Assembly: GCA_050084515.1 (NCBI GenBank)
Contig: CM114275.1
Span: forward strand, 8,928,001 to 8,992,000
Origin: Blasia pusilla
Lineage: Eukaryota > Marchantiophyta > Marchantiopsida > Blasiales
Reading direction: 5' to 3'
DNA: 64,000 nt
Shown piece by piece: positions 49,741 through 61,200 of the stretch. Below the pieces are notes generated by a model. That model was not told the origin of the DNA. It saw only the letters and a program-made list of their open reading frames with translations, and searched no databases. The position numbers and the translations under genes are program-made. Position 1 is the first letter of the stretch, and each line of letters begins with the position of its first letter.

Positions 49741-51007
49741 AGCACGTTTGGTGCATCATGCCCACGAGGAGTTGGGTCATTTTGGAGTGAAGCGGATGTA
49801 CAGCTTGCTCCAGATTCAGTATTGGTGGCGAGGCATGCAGACTGACGTTCAGCAGTTTGTTGCCAGATGCATGGTGTGTGATCGAGTTCGAGCATCATTC
49901 AATGCTCCAACTCCATAGTTGCATCCACTTCCGATCATGGGTTTAGGGTAAAGGTGGAGTTTGGATTTTGTAGGACCTTTGCCTTTGACAGAGCGCCATA
50001 GTCGTTATGTGTTGGTGATGATCGAGCACTTCTCGAAGTGGATAGAGTTGGTTGCATTGCGTGACAAAGCGAGTGAGGGAGTTACGTATGCCTTCCTAGA
50101 TTGAGTGTTGAGTCATTACGGCGCACCAGCTAAGGTGTTGATAGACCAGGGTACCGAGTTCCGCGGGGAGTTTCAGGCCTTGTGTGATCAGGCACTGATC
50201 GACCACCGCACTACTTTGCGAGATCATCCCGAGGCGGATGGACTAGCGGAGATGGTTGTGCAAACGGTGAAGAGAGGACTAGGCAAGTATGGCTTGGAGA
50301 GAGGTCACATAAGAGATTGGGACCTTCAATTGCCGTGGTTGGCAATGGGAAACAGATTCAGCAAGCAAACATCCTTAGCATCTTTCTCACCGTACTTGTT
50401 GCTTTATGGCCAAGAGCCAGATTTACCTGCGGCCATTCGTCGAGATATTGGTGAGGTGTTGAATCTTGATGACCCTGATGTATGGATGCGAGCATGTTCT
50501 AAGAGGGATGAGTTGTTTCGGAGAGTGATGCCCATGGCGTTTGAGAACTTGGCGATTGTGCAATATCGAGATACGTTGAGGTATGCAAATATTCGGGGAG
50601 ATGGTTATCGACCAACTATCCGGAGGTTTCATCAGGGAGACTATGTCTACTTGCAGCAGACGGCACCCACGATGTTGCATGTGACTGCAGGGCGCACCAT
50701 CTTGAGAGTGCGTGAGGTTTTGCCATTAGATTTTCTCTTATTGGAGGAACGCGATGGTATGGTTTGGAAGCACCATGTGCGTAACTGTGCGTCATGTTAT
50801 CTTCCAAACATTGAAGGTACAGTTGATCCAAGCTTAGCAATAGTTCCTGTAGGCTTGCGGTGTATGTTGTGTGGTTCCGCCCGTGGTGCAACCACTATGC
50901 TAGTCTATGATGGGTGTTCGAGAGGATGGCATATGGCATGTTTGACGCCACCTCTCACTAGAGTTCCTTTAGGAACGATGGATGTGTCCCAGATGTACAT
51001 AGAGTAG
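49741..51007 (+). pseudogene. Element O integrase and PHD finger
   Basis: Zinc-binding HHCC start (HAHEELGHFG, CMVCDRV) at 49760-49885, first catalytic Asp in LDFVGPLPL near 49965. The long frame 50105-51007 (300 codons) has LIDQGTEFRGEF, DHPEADGLAEMVV and the SH3-like GDYVYL region, with the PHD finger from about residue 251: CMLC, YDGC (Cys to Tyr), HMAC. A one-base slip near 50970 moves the last WMCPRC pair out of frame. The finger sits where chromoviruses carry a chromodomain. Confidence 0.88.
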
Positions 51008-51182
51008 GTAGTTCAACATTCTGACTTGTGTCTGTGACATGGATAACAAGAAGGCGACAAATTATGGGGCCACATGAGCACCATGCCTTCTTGCTCTTAG
51101 CGTCCGAGAGATGTATGTCATGGAAGGTAGGGATAGATGGCTATCTGGAGTTAGAGGGACTTAACCATCAGCTAGAGGGGCA

Positions 51183-51338
51183 ATTGGAGATATTTTGGCA
51201 CTTCTTATCTCGTTGTTTGGATGCCATGAGTTAGCATGGGATCGTGCGTGTTTGTGTGTGTGTTCGGTGACAGCGATGTATGTTGTGTAGCGATGTGTAT
51301 GCGCACGATTGTGTAGCAATGTGTATGCGTACGAAAGT
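51183..51338 (+). repeat. Element O repeat B1
   Basis: 127 bases matching B2, followed by 30 extra bases that repeat the end of B (ttgtgtagcaatgtgtatgc), then directly by A2. Confidence 0.88.
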
Positions 51339-51856
51339 TGTCACATCTTTTAGGATAGAACCGTGAGATCTAGTAGAGCGCATTTGTGAGTAGTGGAGGA
51401 CAGGCTTAGTAAGTCGAGGATGACGTGCTGAGGCCCCGGGAAACCTGAGAGAGCAGGTTTTCCCTTCGTTTCGGCTCATTTGGAGCCATATTGAGGCACT
51501 TATTATTTTAGGTAAGTACCATTTTGAGTATATGATCGACTTTATATTTTTGGTAAGTGGCCCTTGACCTCCTACATCAGGTCAAGAGCCAAGGAGGTAA
51601 CTTGGGAGCATAGGTTATCATGGAGAGAGCTTGGGAGAGGGAAGGGATATACCTCAAGAAGAGAGAGCTTGAGAACTCATTTTCTCTTTGTTGAACCTCT
51701 TGGCATGAAGCGGCGAAACTATGGTCTTGCTTGTCTTGTGAGTGTAACCCAAGCCTCTCATTAGGAGAGTGGGTTTGGTTTGACATTGAGAGAGACATGT
51801 GAGAGTGCACACATGTGAGAACTATGGTATTTTGAGAGAGATTTGATCTTATTTTA
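51339..51856 (+). repeat. Element O terminal repeat A2
   Basis: 518 bases, the direct repeat of A1 at 31681-32198. Confidence 0.92.
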
Positions 51857-51983
51857 TTGGAGATATTTTGGTACTTCTCGCCTCTGTGTATGGATGCCAT
51901 GAGTTAGCATTGGATCGTGCGTGTTTGTGTGTGTGTTTGATGACAGCAATGTATGTTGTGTAGCGATGTGTATGCGCACGACA
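51857..51983 (+). repeat. Element O terminal repeat B2
   Basis: Starts ttggagatattttggtactt and ends cgcacgaca. The next bases, TAAA, are the target duplication, and the element R relic then continues. Confidence 0.9.
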
Positions 51984-52970
51984 TAAACATCTTTTTCATT
52001 TTAGTTTTGCTCTATCGATGAGAGGCATATTTACACAGGGCTATTCATCGAACTCATGGTGATATCTTGAGATCTAATGACCCACATATGTGGGTGCAAG
52101 AATATGCTCAATGAGCAAAGATATTTCATGGAGTCATGTCCATGGCATTCAATAATTTGGTTATTGCATAACATCAATACACATGGAGGTATATGACTAT
52201 TTGAGAGGAGGATATCAATTAACAATCTATAGGTTTCATGAGGAAGGCTAAGTGTATCGAAGGCATTAATAACATTGTATGTTGTAATAAGGTGCAGTGG
52301 TTTGAGAATGTGTGAGCTTTTACTGTCAATTGTTCTCTAGTTAGAGGGAAATGAGGATATGATTTTGAAGGCCAATGTTTCCAACTTTGTGCCATGCCAT
52401 CTTCATAATATTGACGATACAATTCACCTATGCTTGGAAACAATACTTGTAGGCTTACATTGTATGTTGTGTGGATCTTTTATAAGTTCATCAACCATAT
52501 TAGTCTGTGATGGGTGTTCGAGATGGTAGCACATGTCACGTTTGACTCCATCTCTTGCTATAGTTCTTTAGAGATAATTAAGATGTCCAGGAGATACATA
52601 TGATAGGTTACTACACATCTATATTTTCTTGATTGACATTGATGGTAGGAAGTCGACAAACGATGCGGCCACATTTGCACCCAAACTTCTTGCTCTTGGT
52701 AATATTTAGGTGTATGTCATAGTAGATAGAGATAAATAGCTCAATTTTCTTGAGTGATACTGATGGTAGGAAGGCAATTATCCATGGGGCGATATTATCT
52801 CCCAAACTTGTTGCTCTTAGCATCATATAGATATATCATCATAGATAGAATAGATAGTTATTTGGGGTGATAAGGACCTAATCAATGACTTGGGGTGCGA
52901 TTGGAGACTTTTACTTTACATAGTCATCCATACGTTTAGATTCCATGATTGAATTTAATATTTTGTTTTG
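51984..52970 (+). mobile_element. Element R (oldest relic), right half: integrase, PHD finger, B-like end
   Basis: Very degenerate continuation of the 31430-31680 relic. 51990-52250 lines up with the element O integrase from about 50380 on ('tttgctctatcgatgagagg' against 'ttgctttatggccaagagcc'). Around 52460-52550 the PHD finger is still readable (VCDGCSRW, then a stop). 52625-52735 and 52740-52870 are two tandem copies of the post-PHD untranslated stretch. 52880-52960 resembles the start of B1. Confidence 0.7.
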
Positions 52971-53390
52971 TGAGTACATTAACAATGACAACAACAACAA
53001 CATATGGGGTTGATGTACGTATATACATAAAAACTTCATTTTGAAGGTTTAACCTTCATCTAGTTTATAGTTGTATGAATTTACATATGTTTCTATCCTT
53101 CTCAATCACATAAGATATATACAACATAACCTTAATCGTAGCCATAATAACTAGTCAATTGCTATTCTTGAAGAGAAATAACCATAAATAGATGACATGT
53201 CGTAAAAAATCTTCCATTTATGACTCTATGAATAAGACGCGTGTGACTCTATTTGATATATATGGGGTTAAAATTTTAGAGATGAACGCTCTTGATATTT
53301 AACTTGAGCTTGGAATAATATCATGAGATTAAATACATACTCTATCACACCATAGGTTGGTATTTCCACATACAATTGTCGAAAACAAGG
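52971..53390. other. Intergenic, nothing recognised
   Basis: AT-rich; no frame or repeat identified. Confidence 0.4.
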
Positions 53391-53399
53391 GGGTTTGTG

Positions 53400-54520
53400 A
53401 CAAATACGACTCATGAGAAATGCATCAATAACGTTGTCTTGAAAGGAAGAGCAATCCCATGTGATGATGTGGAGATAAAAAAAAGAGGGGGCAATGACCA
53501 TGGCAAGAATTCACAACCAAACATTGGACAATAAGTGCTACGAAGTATACAATTACGATACTGAGTGGGTGCATTGTGATTGTCTGTGGTCTCTAAAGGG
53601 GACCATATGCAAGCACATTGTAAGGTCACACTTCACTTCTCTTGGAATGATTAAGAGTACATACATGTGTAAGGCATTCTAGATGGTGTCTATATGTTAT
53701 TCCCTAATTTTTGTGTCTTTATGTGAGTAAATCAGATTGTTGCCCTTTTGAGGGAAGAGTATAATGAAGCGGACCTGGTACAAATTCTTGGAACCAGATT
53801 TGGGACACGTCATGGCGAGATGGCTCATCTAAAGCTCATGCTCCAAGAATCTAATGACCATGACGTAAACGCTAAAATTGATAATGTCTCTTTTCGGGCC
53901 GATGTAGAAGAAGGTGCATTTCAATTTCCCTATATCCCATAACAAGAGTTTTTCCCTAAATGCATGTATAATATTTGGACTTTTGTCATGGGAAGGCCAA
54001 TTCACCATCTAACTTTTTTTCCTATCCTTTTCTTGTTCAGACCTGATTGTTCATCATAACATTATCAATGGGAGATTTTGTTCAACATACTGAAATCATT
54101 GCAGAAATAGATAAGATGTTCTCAGTTTTATGACTTTCATGCATAAACAACAATCAGTTGTTAACTTTGATGGCAAAAGGACTTAGAGAGTTGAATGGGA
54201 GAATTCAAACGGCAAGAGCAAGAACTCTCAATGGATTAACCTCGCACCCAGGGAATCCCTTCTCCACTTATGTGGACTGTTTCTCCAACAACAATTCCAT
54301 AAAATGAGTACAATCAAACATAGAACATTGGTCACGAGGTAGAAGACGGTCTAAATGCTAGGTGAATGAAACACCCACTCCAGAATATGAGTCGCAAAAA
54401 AACCTACCACGCTTTCCCAAAGCAAAGTATAAACGGAAAAAGTTAGGCATACTAGCCCAATTAGACAAGGAAGCTCACGTTGCTTTTTCGATGTTTGAGA
54501 ATGCACCATGAGGTAGTGAA
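53400..54520 (+). pseudogene. Broken SWIM zinc-finger gene
   Basis: 53494-53682 encodes CYEVYNYDTEWVHCDCLWSL followed by KGTICKHIV, a SWIM finger (C-x-C-x8-C-x-H). A second frame, 53748-53942, has no recognised domain. Near 54400-54480 a basic tail (KAKYKRKKLGILAQLDKEAH) can be read, so this looks like the 3' part of a gene. SWIM fingers occur in MULE transposases, FAR1/FHY3 factors and other plant proteins; which one applies here cannot be decided. Frames change several times and no ATG or splice model holds. Confidence 0.5.
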
Positions 54521-54959
54521 CATTAATGTTTTATGGACTTGTAATCCATGTATAAAATATTTTCAACTAATTTTGTGCGTGATTGCTTCAAACAATACTT
54601 TTGTTCTAATACCTCATATTTTGTAATGGGAGCAATGTATGAAATATACTTCACTCTTCTTTCTTGAATGATTGTCATCCACTTCCTACATCCTACTTTA
54701 TATTTTTCTTGCTAAATAAACATCGTGCACAGTGGAGTTTCTTGGGTTGATGTTTGAAAACGAGTCCTATGTGTTTGGAACTTGGTCTACATCTACAATG
54801 ATGAAGGGGAAATCAATGTCTGATATATAGGAATGTATTCTTTATTGAAGTGTGAAATGATTCATACTTATGGGAGCAATAGTATGAAACCAGGAATTGG
54901 AGTTATTTTTTGTGTATGTGTTAACATACATATTGAGAGGTGAAACATGTTCATTTGAA
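54521..54959. other. Intergenic, nothing recognised
   Basis: No gene or repeat identified. Confidence 0.4.
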
Positions 54960-55450
54960 GCAAACCATGATTTCAATTCATCAAAGATTTATAATATTGC
55001 AACTTCTAATAAATTGTTTAAATTATAGACTATAACATTTATATCCCTTGGTTTCATGAGCATATCCAATGAGGATGTATCTCTCAAATTTGGATCTAGA
55101 TTTTGGGGGTGTTTCAATATATATATGAACATAGCAAATACAACCAAAGAATCTAAAAATATTAGAAGTCACATTTTTTGCCTATGAAGACTTTGAATAT
55201 TAATGGAATATTATCATATCTACGAACTTATATGGTTACAGTTTGATTGATTAGGAAACTATACATGCTTCAAATTTTGTCTAATATACATAAGGTGTGT
55301 TCTTCTAATTCAACATAAAGTGTATCGTCTAAAAAATATATGAATTATTTTGCTTAGCAACCCCATTTTTTATGTAACGATAAGTAGCTCATCATTGAAT
55401 ATTATTTTAACGTAAGTAGTTATCAAAGTTAGTTAAGATGCACGTACTCT
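54960..55450 (-). mobile_element. Ty1/copia relic, integrase end
   Basis: On the minus strand about 55170-54960 reads FFGCICYVHI, SKFERYILIGYAHETKGYK and, after stops, the position of VxFDE. This matches the copia integrase C-terminal signature (VFGC-CYVHI ... GYS-ETKGYR ... VFDE). Upstream (55450-55170) resembles the preceding integrase but is too decayed to read. Confidence 0.65.
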
Positions 55451-56645
55451 CCTTTCCCATCACAATCCAAGTTAAGAATATGTTAAACTTCACAACCTAT
55501 GTTAAGAATATATCAAAACATTTATATATGTTAAATTTCACTTGATAGTCTTATTCTACTATTTGTCCTATAGAAGTAAACTTTCTTGCGATGGTAGGAA
55601 CATAAATGTCATGCATCTGGTCATCTTGAACATTGGTCTTATGTATTGCAAAAGTGTTTATTCAATAGATAATGCTCTCCTTATTGATCTCCACTCAAAC
55701 ACATTCACGTTAACCATTGTTTGGGTCATTCAGACTCACATCTCCCAAGTCCTAGACTTGGGCTATCCTTCAAGCTCCGTAGATCTAAGTGGGTTCAGAT
55801 AACGTCCTAACCCTCTACTCTCCGACATAAGCAACTCCTTCAAAACTTGGGATAGACATCCTTGATAGTTGAAGACCCTAAAACGACGTTACCGAACCTA
55901 GCGATCCCTACTACCCAACGAGCCTTGAAGAAGTCTCTAATTGGGCCCAATATTTGAGTCAAGGGTAAAAGTCCAAGATTGATATCCATAATTAATTTCC
56001 TTGGACTTGGCTTGGTATCCGAAGCCAACTTCTCAATCCATTCTATGCCCTTGGTTCACCCCCACAGTTCCCCAAGATGGAGTTTGGGTCCCAAACTCCC
56101 TTCGAGACCCTTCCCCTTATATATAATTCTAGAGATCTCCACCCCGTCCCTACGTTTGGGAAAGTCCTATTGGATTGTTCCTTATAGCCCTCAACCCAAC
56201 TATCATTTTGATCGTTTGTGGATGGTTTCTCAATTTGTGATCATGCTCTTGTTTGGATCTATAATGCGTTGGAATTTTCTTCTTCTAGGCTTTCTAACGC
56301 CACCTCAATTTTCCCAAATGCATCTTGGGTCTAGCTGTTACAGCCTCAAATGCGGAGAACCTTAAACGCTTAGTCAAGTTCCAAGTCCTCTGACGCCTAA
56401 TTCTTGTGTGACTTGAGCTCCTCTCAAATCATGTTTGGTGTTTGGTCTTGTTATACTAGGTCATGATTATCATTACTTGAGATGCCCAACAAGGCTTGCA
56501 TCTCGCTTACAACTCATGTCTCATTTTGTAGACTCATACTCTGGGTTACCTCACCACATACCCGTTTAAGAGGAATGGTTCTACCCATGGAACACCTCAC
56601 AACTACATGAGAGAAAATCTCACATCACGTTTTGTGGACCCTTTA
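55451..56645. other. Intergenic, nothing recognised
   Basis: A less AT-rich patch at 55730-56360 has a 128-codon frame (55979-56365, +) without motifs; it may be an unrecognised LTR or other repeat. Confidence 0.35.
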
Positions 56646-56860
56646 CTAGTAAGGTGTCCGTGCGACGCACGAGAAATAAAAAAGATTTGAAGAGCTAATA
56701 TATAACCCGTGAAGAAAATAAATAGTCTTGCATACAAATTCAAATTTTTTTCTACCCATAACATATGAAACATTTTTTTACTGGTCAATTGTCGTATGTC
56801 AAACATAGAGAACGCCGCAATTCATAAGAAGTTATGTATCTCCCATAATAATACATATGA
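56646..56860 (-). mobile_element. Helitron-like short element, best-kept copy
   Basis: Minus-strand 5' end TCATATGTATTATTATGGGA. The 3' end is the hairpin CGTGCG-T-CGCACG (56671-56659), then GACACCTTACTAG and T. TC start, a hairpin about 10 bases before the end, a CTAG terminus and insertion between A and T are Helitron hallmarks. 215 bp, non-coding. Confidence 0.6.
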
Positions 56861-57240
56861 CTTACAAATATATGGGAAGGATTCCTTTTATGTTTTCAAC
56901 TTGAATTTGTGTACTTTTTGAGTTCTCTTTTATTTATTTGTCACTGTTTAAACAAATATTTCTTCCATCCACCGTCTGTTTGGACAGGAAGTAAAGGAAG
57001 GAAGTTTAGTGAAGCTATTCTCTCATTAATTTCCCTGACTCATTGACTCACCTTCGTGCGCTCGAAATTCTGCTGCAAGGGCGGACGTCACAAGCGACGG
57101 CCGAATGTGAAAGCTACATCGTCAGAGTGAGAGGTAAGAGACGGGTGTAAAGGACTGGCTGCTTGGAAGTCTCATGCAGCTTCGTCAAGCAGACGAAGTA
57201 AACGGAATGTATTTTTTGTTTTGTTTTGCCAAATGAGTGA
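56861..57240. other. Upstream flank of the bS6 gene
   Basis: Probably includes the distal promoter. No specific element identified. Confidence 0.4.
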
Positions 57241-57249
57241 GTATGTGTC

Positions 57250-57500
57250 GAGTTTTTTTGCCGTGACAGGAGATAATCAGGGGGGATTTCAGGGCCGAAT
57301 TGTGCTCGCTAGGTGCGCGATAATACCGCAGTTTGATTTCCAACGCGGGGATTTAAGGTTTTGCGAGTTTGAGGGAGTTTCTTGGCAGTGACAGGAGATA
57401 ATCAAGGAGGATTTCAGGGCCGGATTGTGCTGGTTAGGTGCACGATAATACCGGAGTCTGATTTCCAACGCAGGGATTTAGGGTTTTGTGAGTTTCAGGG
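57250..57500. repeat. 125-bp tandem duplication in the bS6 promoter or 5' UTR
   Basis: Two units about 125 bases apart share 'acaggagataatca', 'ggatttcagggccg', 'cgataataccg' and 'gatttccaacgc'. Anchors are at 57266 and 57391. The second unit ends about 115 bases before the ATG. Confidence 0.85.
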
Positions 57501-57615
57501 ATGTGATCTGGTTCAGGAGATGCAGAATTTGGTCGGCTGAGTAGTTGATCGGAGAAGGTGAGTTGAGTGGTTGCCTGGTCGCAGGTCTCGTGCACGGCTG
57601 CTGGATTTCACCAAA

Positions 57616-58292
57616 ATGCCGTTGTATGATGTGGTGCTGATGGTTAAGAAAGGCGTAGACAAGAGGAGTATAGTGGAGCTCATGACGCGATTAGGGCAGC
57701 GAGTGTATGCGACCAAAGGTGTCATCACAGATGTGAAATCTTTCGGTCATGTCAATCTCGCGTACCCTATCAAGAAACGCGATGGTCGCCACCTCGAGGT
57801 CCGTGGTTCTGTGGAAATCTCGCCGCTTGTCGTAGGGTAATGTGGAATGCGGTTGTTATAATCTTCTGTGTGACTGAAACAGGAAAACCGGAAGTCGATT
57901 GAGGTGTTTATGTATTTTGAGACGCTTATCGGCTCACGTTCGGCTTCCAATCAACCTGAAGTAGTTCTGTGGTATTTCTAGCTTTGGACAATCAATCAAA
58001 CAGCGGATATTGTATTATTTTGTTCAGTTCCATCGACCCGCTGCGCTTTGCTTGGCATCCCTCCCTCCTTTTGGTCAGAAGCAACTCTGCATAGCAGTTA
58101 CATCTCTACGCTTGACGTGGCGTCTTCTGGTGCCGGAATTATTTACAGGCTCAGATGCTGCAAATGACGATGATGGTGAAATCCAGTTTTGGGGATCAAT
58201 TGGGACACCTGAATCAGGAAGAGCGTTTACTAAGATGGCTGATGGTAAAGAGCAGAGGAGATGAGTGGCTCGGAGGACGCCGGGGATCGTAG
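57616..58292 (+). CDS. bS6m: bS6-type ribosomal protein, probably mitochondrial
   Basis: Small-subunit protein bS6, part of the ribosomal platform next to bS18. Exons 57616-57798 and 58149-58292 (GT-AG) join in phase to 108 residues. Exon 1 gives the first beta strand MPLYDVVLMVKK, helix 1 and strand 2/3 VKSFGHVNLAYPIKKRDGRH. Exon 2 gives QMLQMTMMVKS and the closing LNQEERLLRWLMVKSRG. This is the plant nuclear bS6 type that begins MPFYD in Arabidopsis and is annotated as an organelle protein. There is no N-terminal transit extension, which is also true of that homologue. The ATG at 57616 is the first in frame and starts the fold. The splice was chosen because it restores the family sequence across the junction. 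Confidence 0.88.
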
Positions 58293-61200
58293 AGTTTGAA
58301 AACTCCAGAAATGTTGCCATGGAAACGAGTCGGCAATGATTTCTCCTCCCATGAAGGACCCTTGAGTGTCTTACGACAGCATCGTCGGGGAACCCGTTCG
58401 GCTACGGGCGACCGTATGAGCGCAAGAAACAAACCATGATCCGCATTGCAGGAGCTCACATTGGCCAACGAGTGAGTTTGGCTGGTCAGCATCAAACAAC
58501 TGAAATATGTCGGAGGAGGAACCCGTCTACGACAACCAGAAGCGAATTTTATGAGTTGAGTGTCTATCTCGTTTCCTAGAGATCCTAACAGGCATGTCAA
58601 GAGCTACTTTCGATTGAGGATTCTTCATGAAAATTATCATTCTCTTTATTCTATCGCCACTTACGATGAAAGAAAAAAGATTCTAGCATTTCGGTGAATC
58701 TCAACGTGCTCAATCTGTTATGTGGGAATTTGTATGCTTGAACTCACTTGCTGGGACCACTCAAGTTCTTTTCACAGCGAAGTCTAGTCATCAAATCACA
58801 CTTCAGGAGAGTCGAGATCTTCATTGCGAATGCATGCGTAGAGCACTCTTGAAGTCTACTGTCTTTCATAAACACGAATGCATGTTTGTGGCAGTCCAAG
58901 TGAAGGTAGAGCACTTTTGAAGTCTACTGTCTTTCATAAACACGATGGATGTCTTTGCAATTGGTGGTTTGGCGTGTTCCTTACTTACTCGCATTGAAAT
59001 CTGCTATTTGATGCACCAAAGTCCTCAAAACTAATGGGGCCAATCATTAAAAGGACTCCATATTCTAAATTGCCCATTTGATGTGTGGAGCCCTCGAAGC
59101 TACTAATCTCAAGCTTGCCAAAAAGGAGTAACATTTGAACTGGCCCATCCGATGCAATGTGGTTACCTTTTGTGGTCAGTTTTTTGATACAAGGAGTGCA
59201 TGATCTAAATACACTCTTAGAGTGTCAAAGGAGCAAAACGCAACCAAGACCAAGATTTTCTCTTACCTTATCTTTGGATCGTTCATATTTATGATATCAA
59301 AGTTTTCAGAGTTGGATGTACCGTAAGTTCTTTTGGCAATTGTGTCATGTACTCATCCCATGGAAATCATCTAGATTGTTACTAATCTATCATGCAACAA
59401 TCAGTTCAATCGAGGCATGCGAGACCAGTATTAAATGAATGGTCATAGTATGGAGATGTTCCAACTATTTCCAGCAAGGAATATCTTATGGATGAGGAAC
59501 ATGGGAGTTTGGAAGGAACCCTGCTTTTTATGAGGCTAACTTTTGCATATTTCACACTTGTTCTTGGGTGTTTTCCCTAAATCTCTATCCAATAAAGATG
59601 TGACATGCCCTAACTAGTGCTTATCGGAAGAACCCAATATCAAGAACAAATTTCCTGCCAAGGTCCAATTGTCAAGCTTGGACAATTTTGACTTCTTTTT
59701 TTTCCCTCCTTTCTCTTTTTGTCTCACCAATTGAAGTTTTAGCACAAATTGAACTTTGGGATATTGGACACATGATGCCCTTTTGTATGGGGATTGTGTG
59801 TTTGGTTTTTTATTGGTTACTCATGAACTTTTTCTTGTATTTTTTTCCCCCCTTGGTGGATTGCACTTTGCATGAATTTCCCTATCATCACTTGTCGTCA
59901 AAATTTATCTTTCCTTTCATTCTTTTTCTATGTCTTCTTTGCTCAATGCGACTTCAATGTACAACATGTTTACAACTATTCATGTGATAGTCCATTGAAT
60001 GTGCTCTACAAGGTATTGGCCGGGCCTCTCTATCGGTTGTAAATGTTGGTTGTTGCTTAAGAAAATCCTATGATCGATTCATTTTCTTAAGCAATAGGAT
60101 ACATTCATATCCAGTTTCATGCCTATTCTTCTTGTTGTGGAGTTTCCTTTCAACTTTGAAAAATATCAATCAAGTGTGTTTTTAAAAGAAAAATTTGTCG
60201 TATGAGTTGAGTATTATTTCTAAATCTCCTTTTCTTGTCGCCTCTCCAATGGTTTCAACACGGTGAAGGTATAGATTGCCAATAAGTGGTTAAAAACCCA
60301 TATCCAATTCCCATCTTGTTTCTTTATGGGGCTATGTGGCATTCTTCATAGTTCAAAATTCATGAAAAGATCAAAATACTTTCATGATGTAATCATTTCC
60401 ATCTAAATTTAATTCACCTCCAATGAACAAGGGCATGTCTTTGTTTATTCCAAGCCACGCAAATCATGCCATAAGCGCAAGGACCATTCTTGAATGACAA
60501 GAATTATACCATATGTTTGAAAATACCCATTTCAATTTCTTTTAAGCTAATCCGATGACATACACTCTATCGACCCTAAGTGCAAGGGCCATGTGACAAC
60601 CCCACTATGTTGCACTTCACGATCGCTTACACTGTGCTCTAAGTGTGCAACCAACCTAGTTATATACTTGTTGGCTAGTGTAAGCACCATAAGAATGGAG
60701 TTTGCGGAAATTACAAGGGTTTGTGTTTTTTGTATGAATTTCCAATTAGCAAGTGTTGACATGAATAGCCAATCTAAAGAATTAGGCATGTATATCGAAG
60801 GAATCTATTCTATCTCTCTAATTGGACATTCAAGGTAGTAGAGTCATTCATGAATCATGCATTTTTACAAGAAAAATGGCAATTATGATATATGTGCCAA
60901 ATTGCATAAATACAAGTACTACATTTAGAAAACTTAGTTTGTAGTAATAAATATTTGCATTTTCTTTTTGTATGCACCAAGTACATGCACTATTAGATGA
61001 GTCCACGCTACACATGAAATTTTATCGTGTACTGGACGATTGAAAAAACTTAAGGAAAGGGCAAAAAACCGCAAATGACATTGATTTTAAAGAGATGATA
61101 GGGGACCTTGCACCAAAGGATGGATTATACTTATAAACGGTACACATAGGGACGGTAGACTATTTTGCCTCTATAGATATGAAACCATGAGAATTTAGTG

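Larger units (their letters stand above)
31681..51983 (+). mobile_element. Element O: outer Ty3/gypsy-like element, interrupted by element I
   Basis: Plus-strand element of about 10.3 kb once the 35454-45420 insertion is removed. Order: A1 (31681-32198), leader, gag (33748-35453), [element I], linker and protease (45421-46370), methyltransferase (46371-47600), RT, RNase H, integrase, PHD finger (to 51007), B1 (51183-51338), A2 (51339-51856), B2 (51857-51983). It begins TGTCAC and ends CGACA. TAAA lies on both outer sides, a 4-base target duplication (5 bases, ATAAA, if the last A is counted as target). A1 and A2 differ at roughly one base in ten over their first ~330 bases by eye, so the insertion is old. 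All reading frames are broken. Confidence 0.9.

Noticed and set aside
33748-51007. Treating the gag at 33748-35453 and the pol from 45421 as two separate elements
   Set aside because: The sequence is continuous after removing 35454-45420, with matching target bases at both borders and matching terminal repeats at 31681 and 51983.
58214-58600. 128-codon minus-strand frame behind the bS6 gene
   Set aside because: Partly antisense to bS6 exon 2, with no motif.
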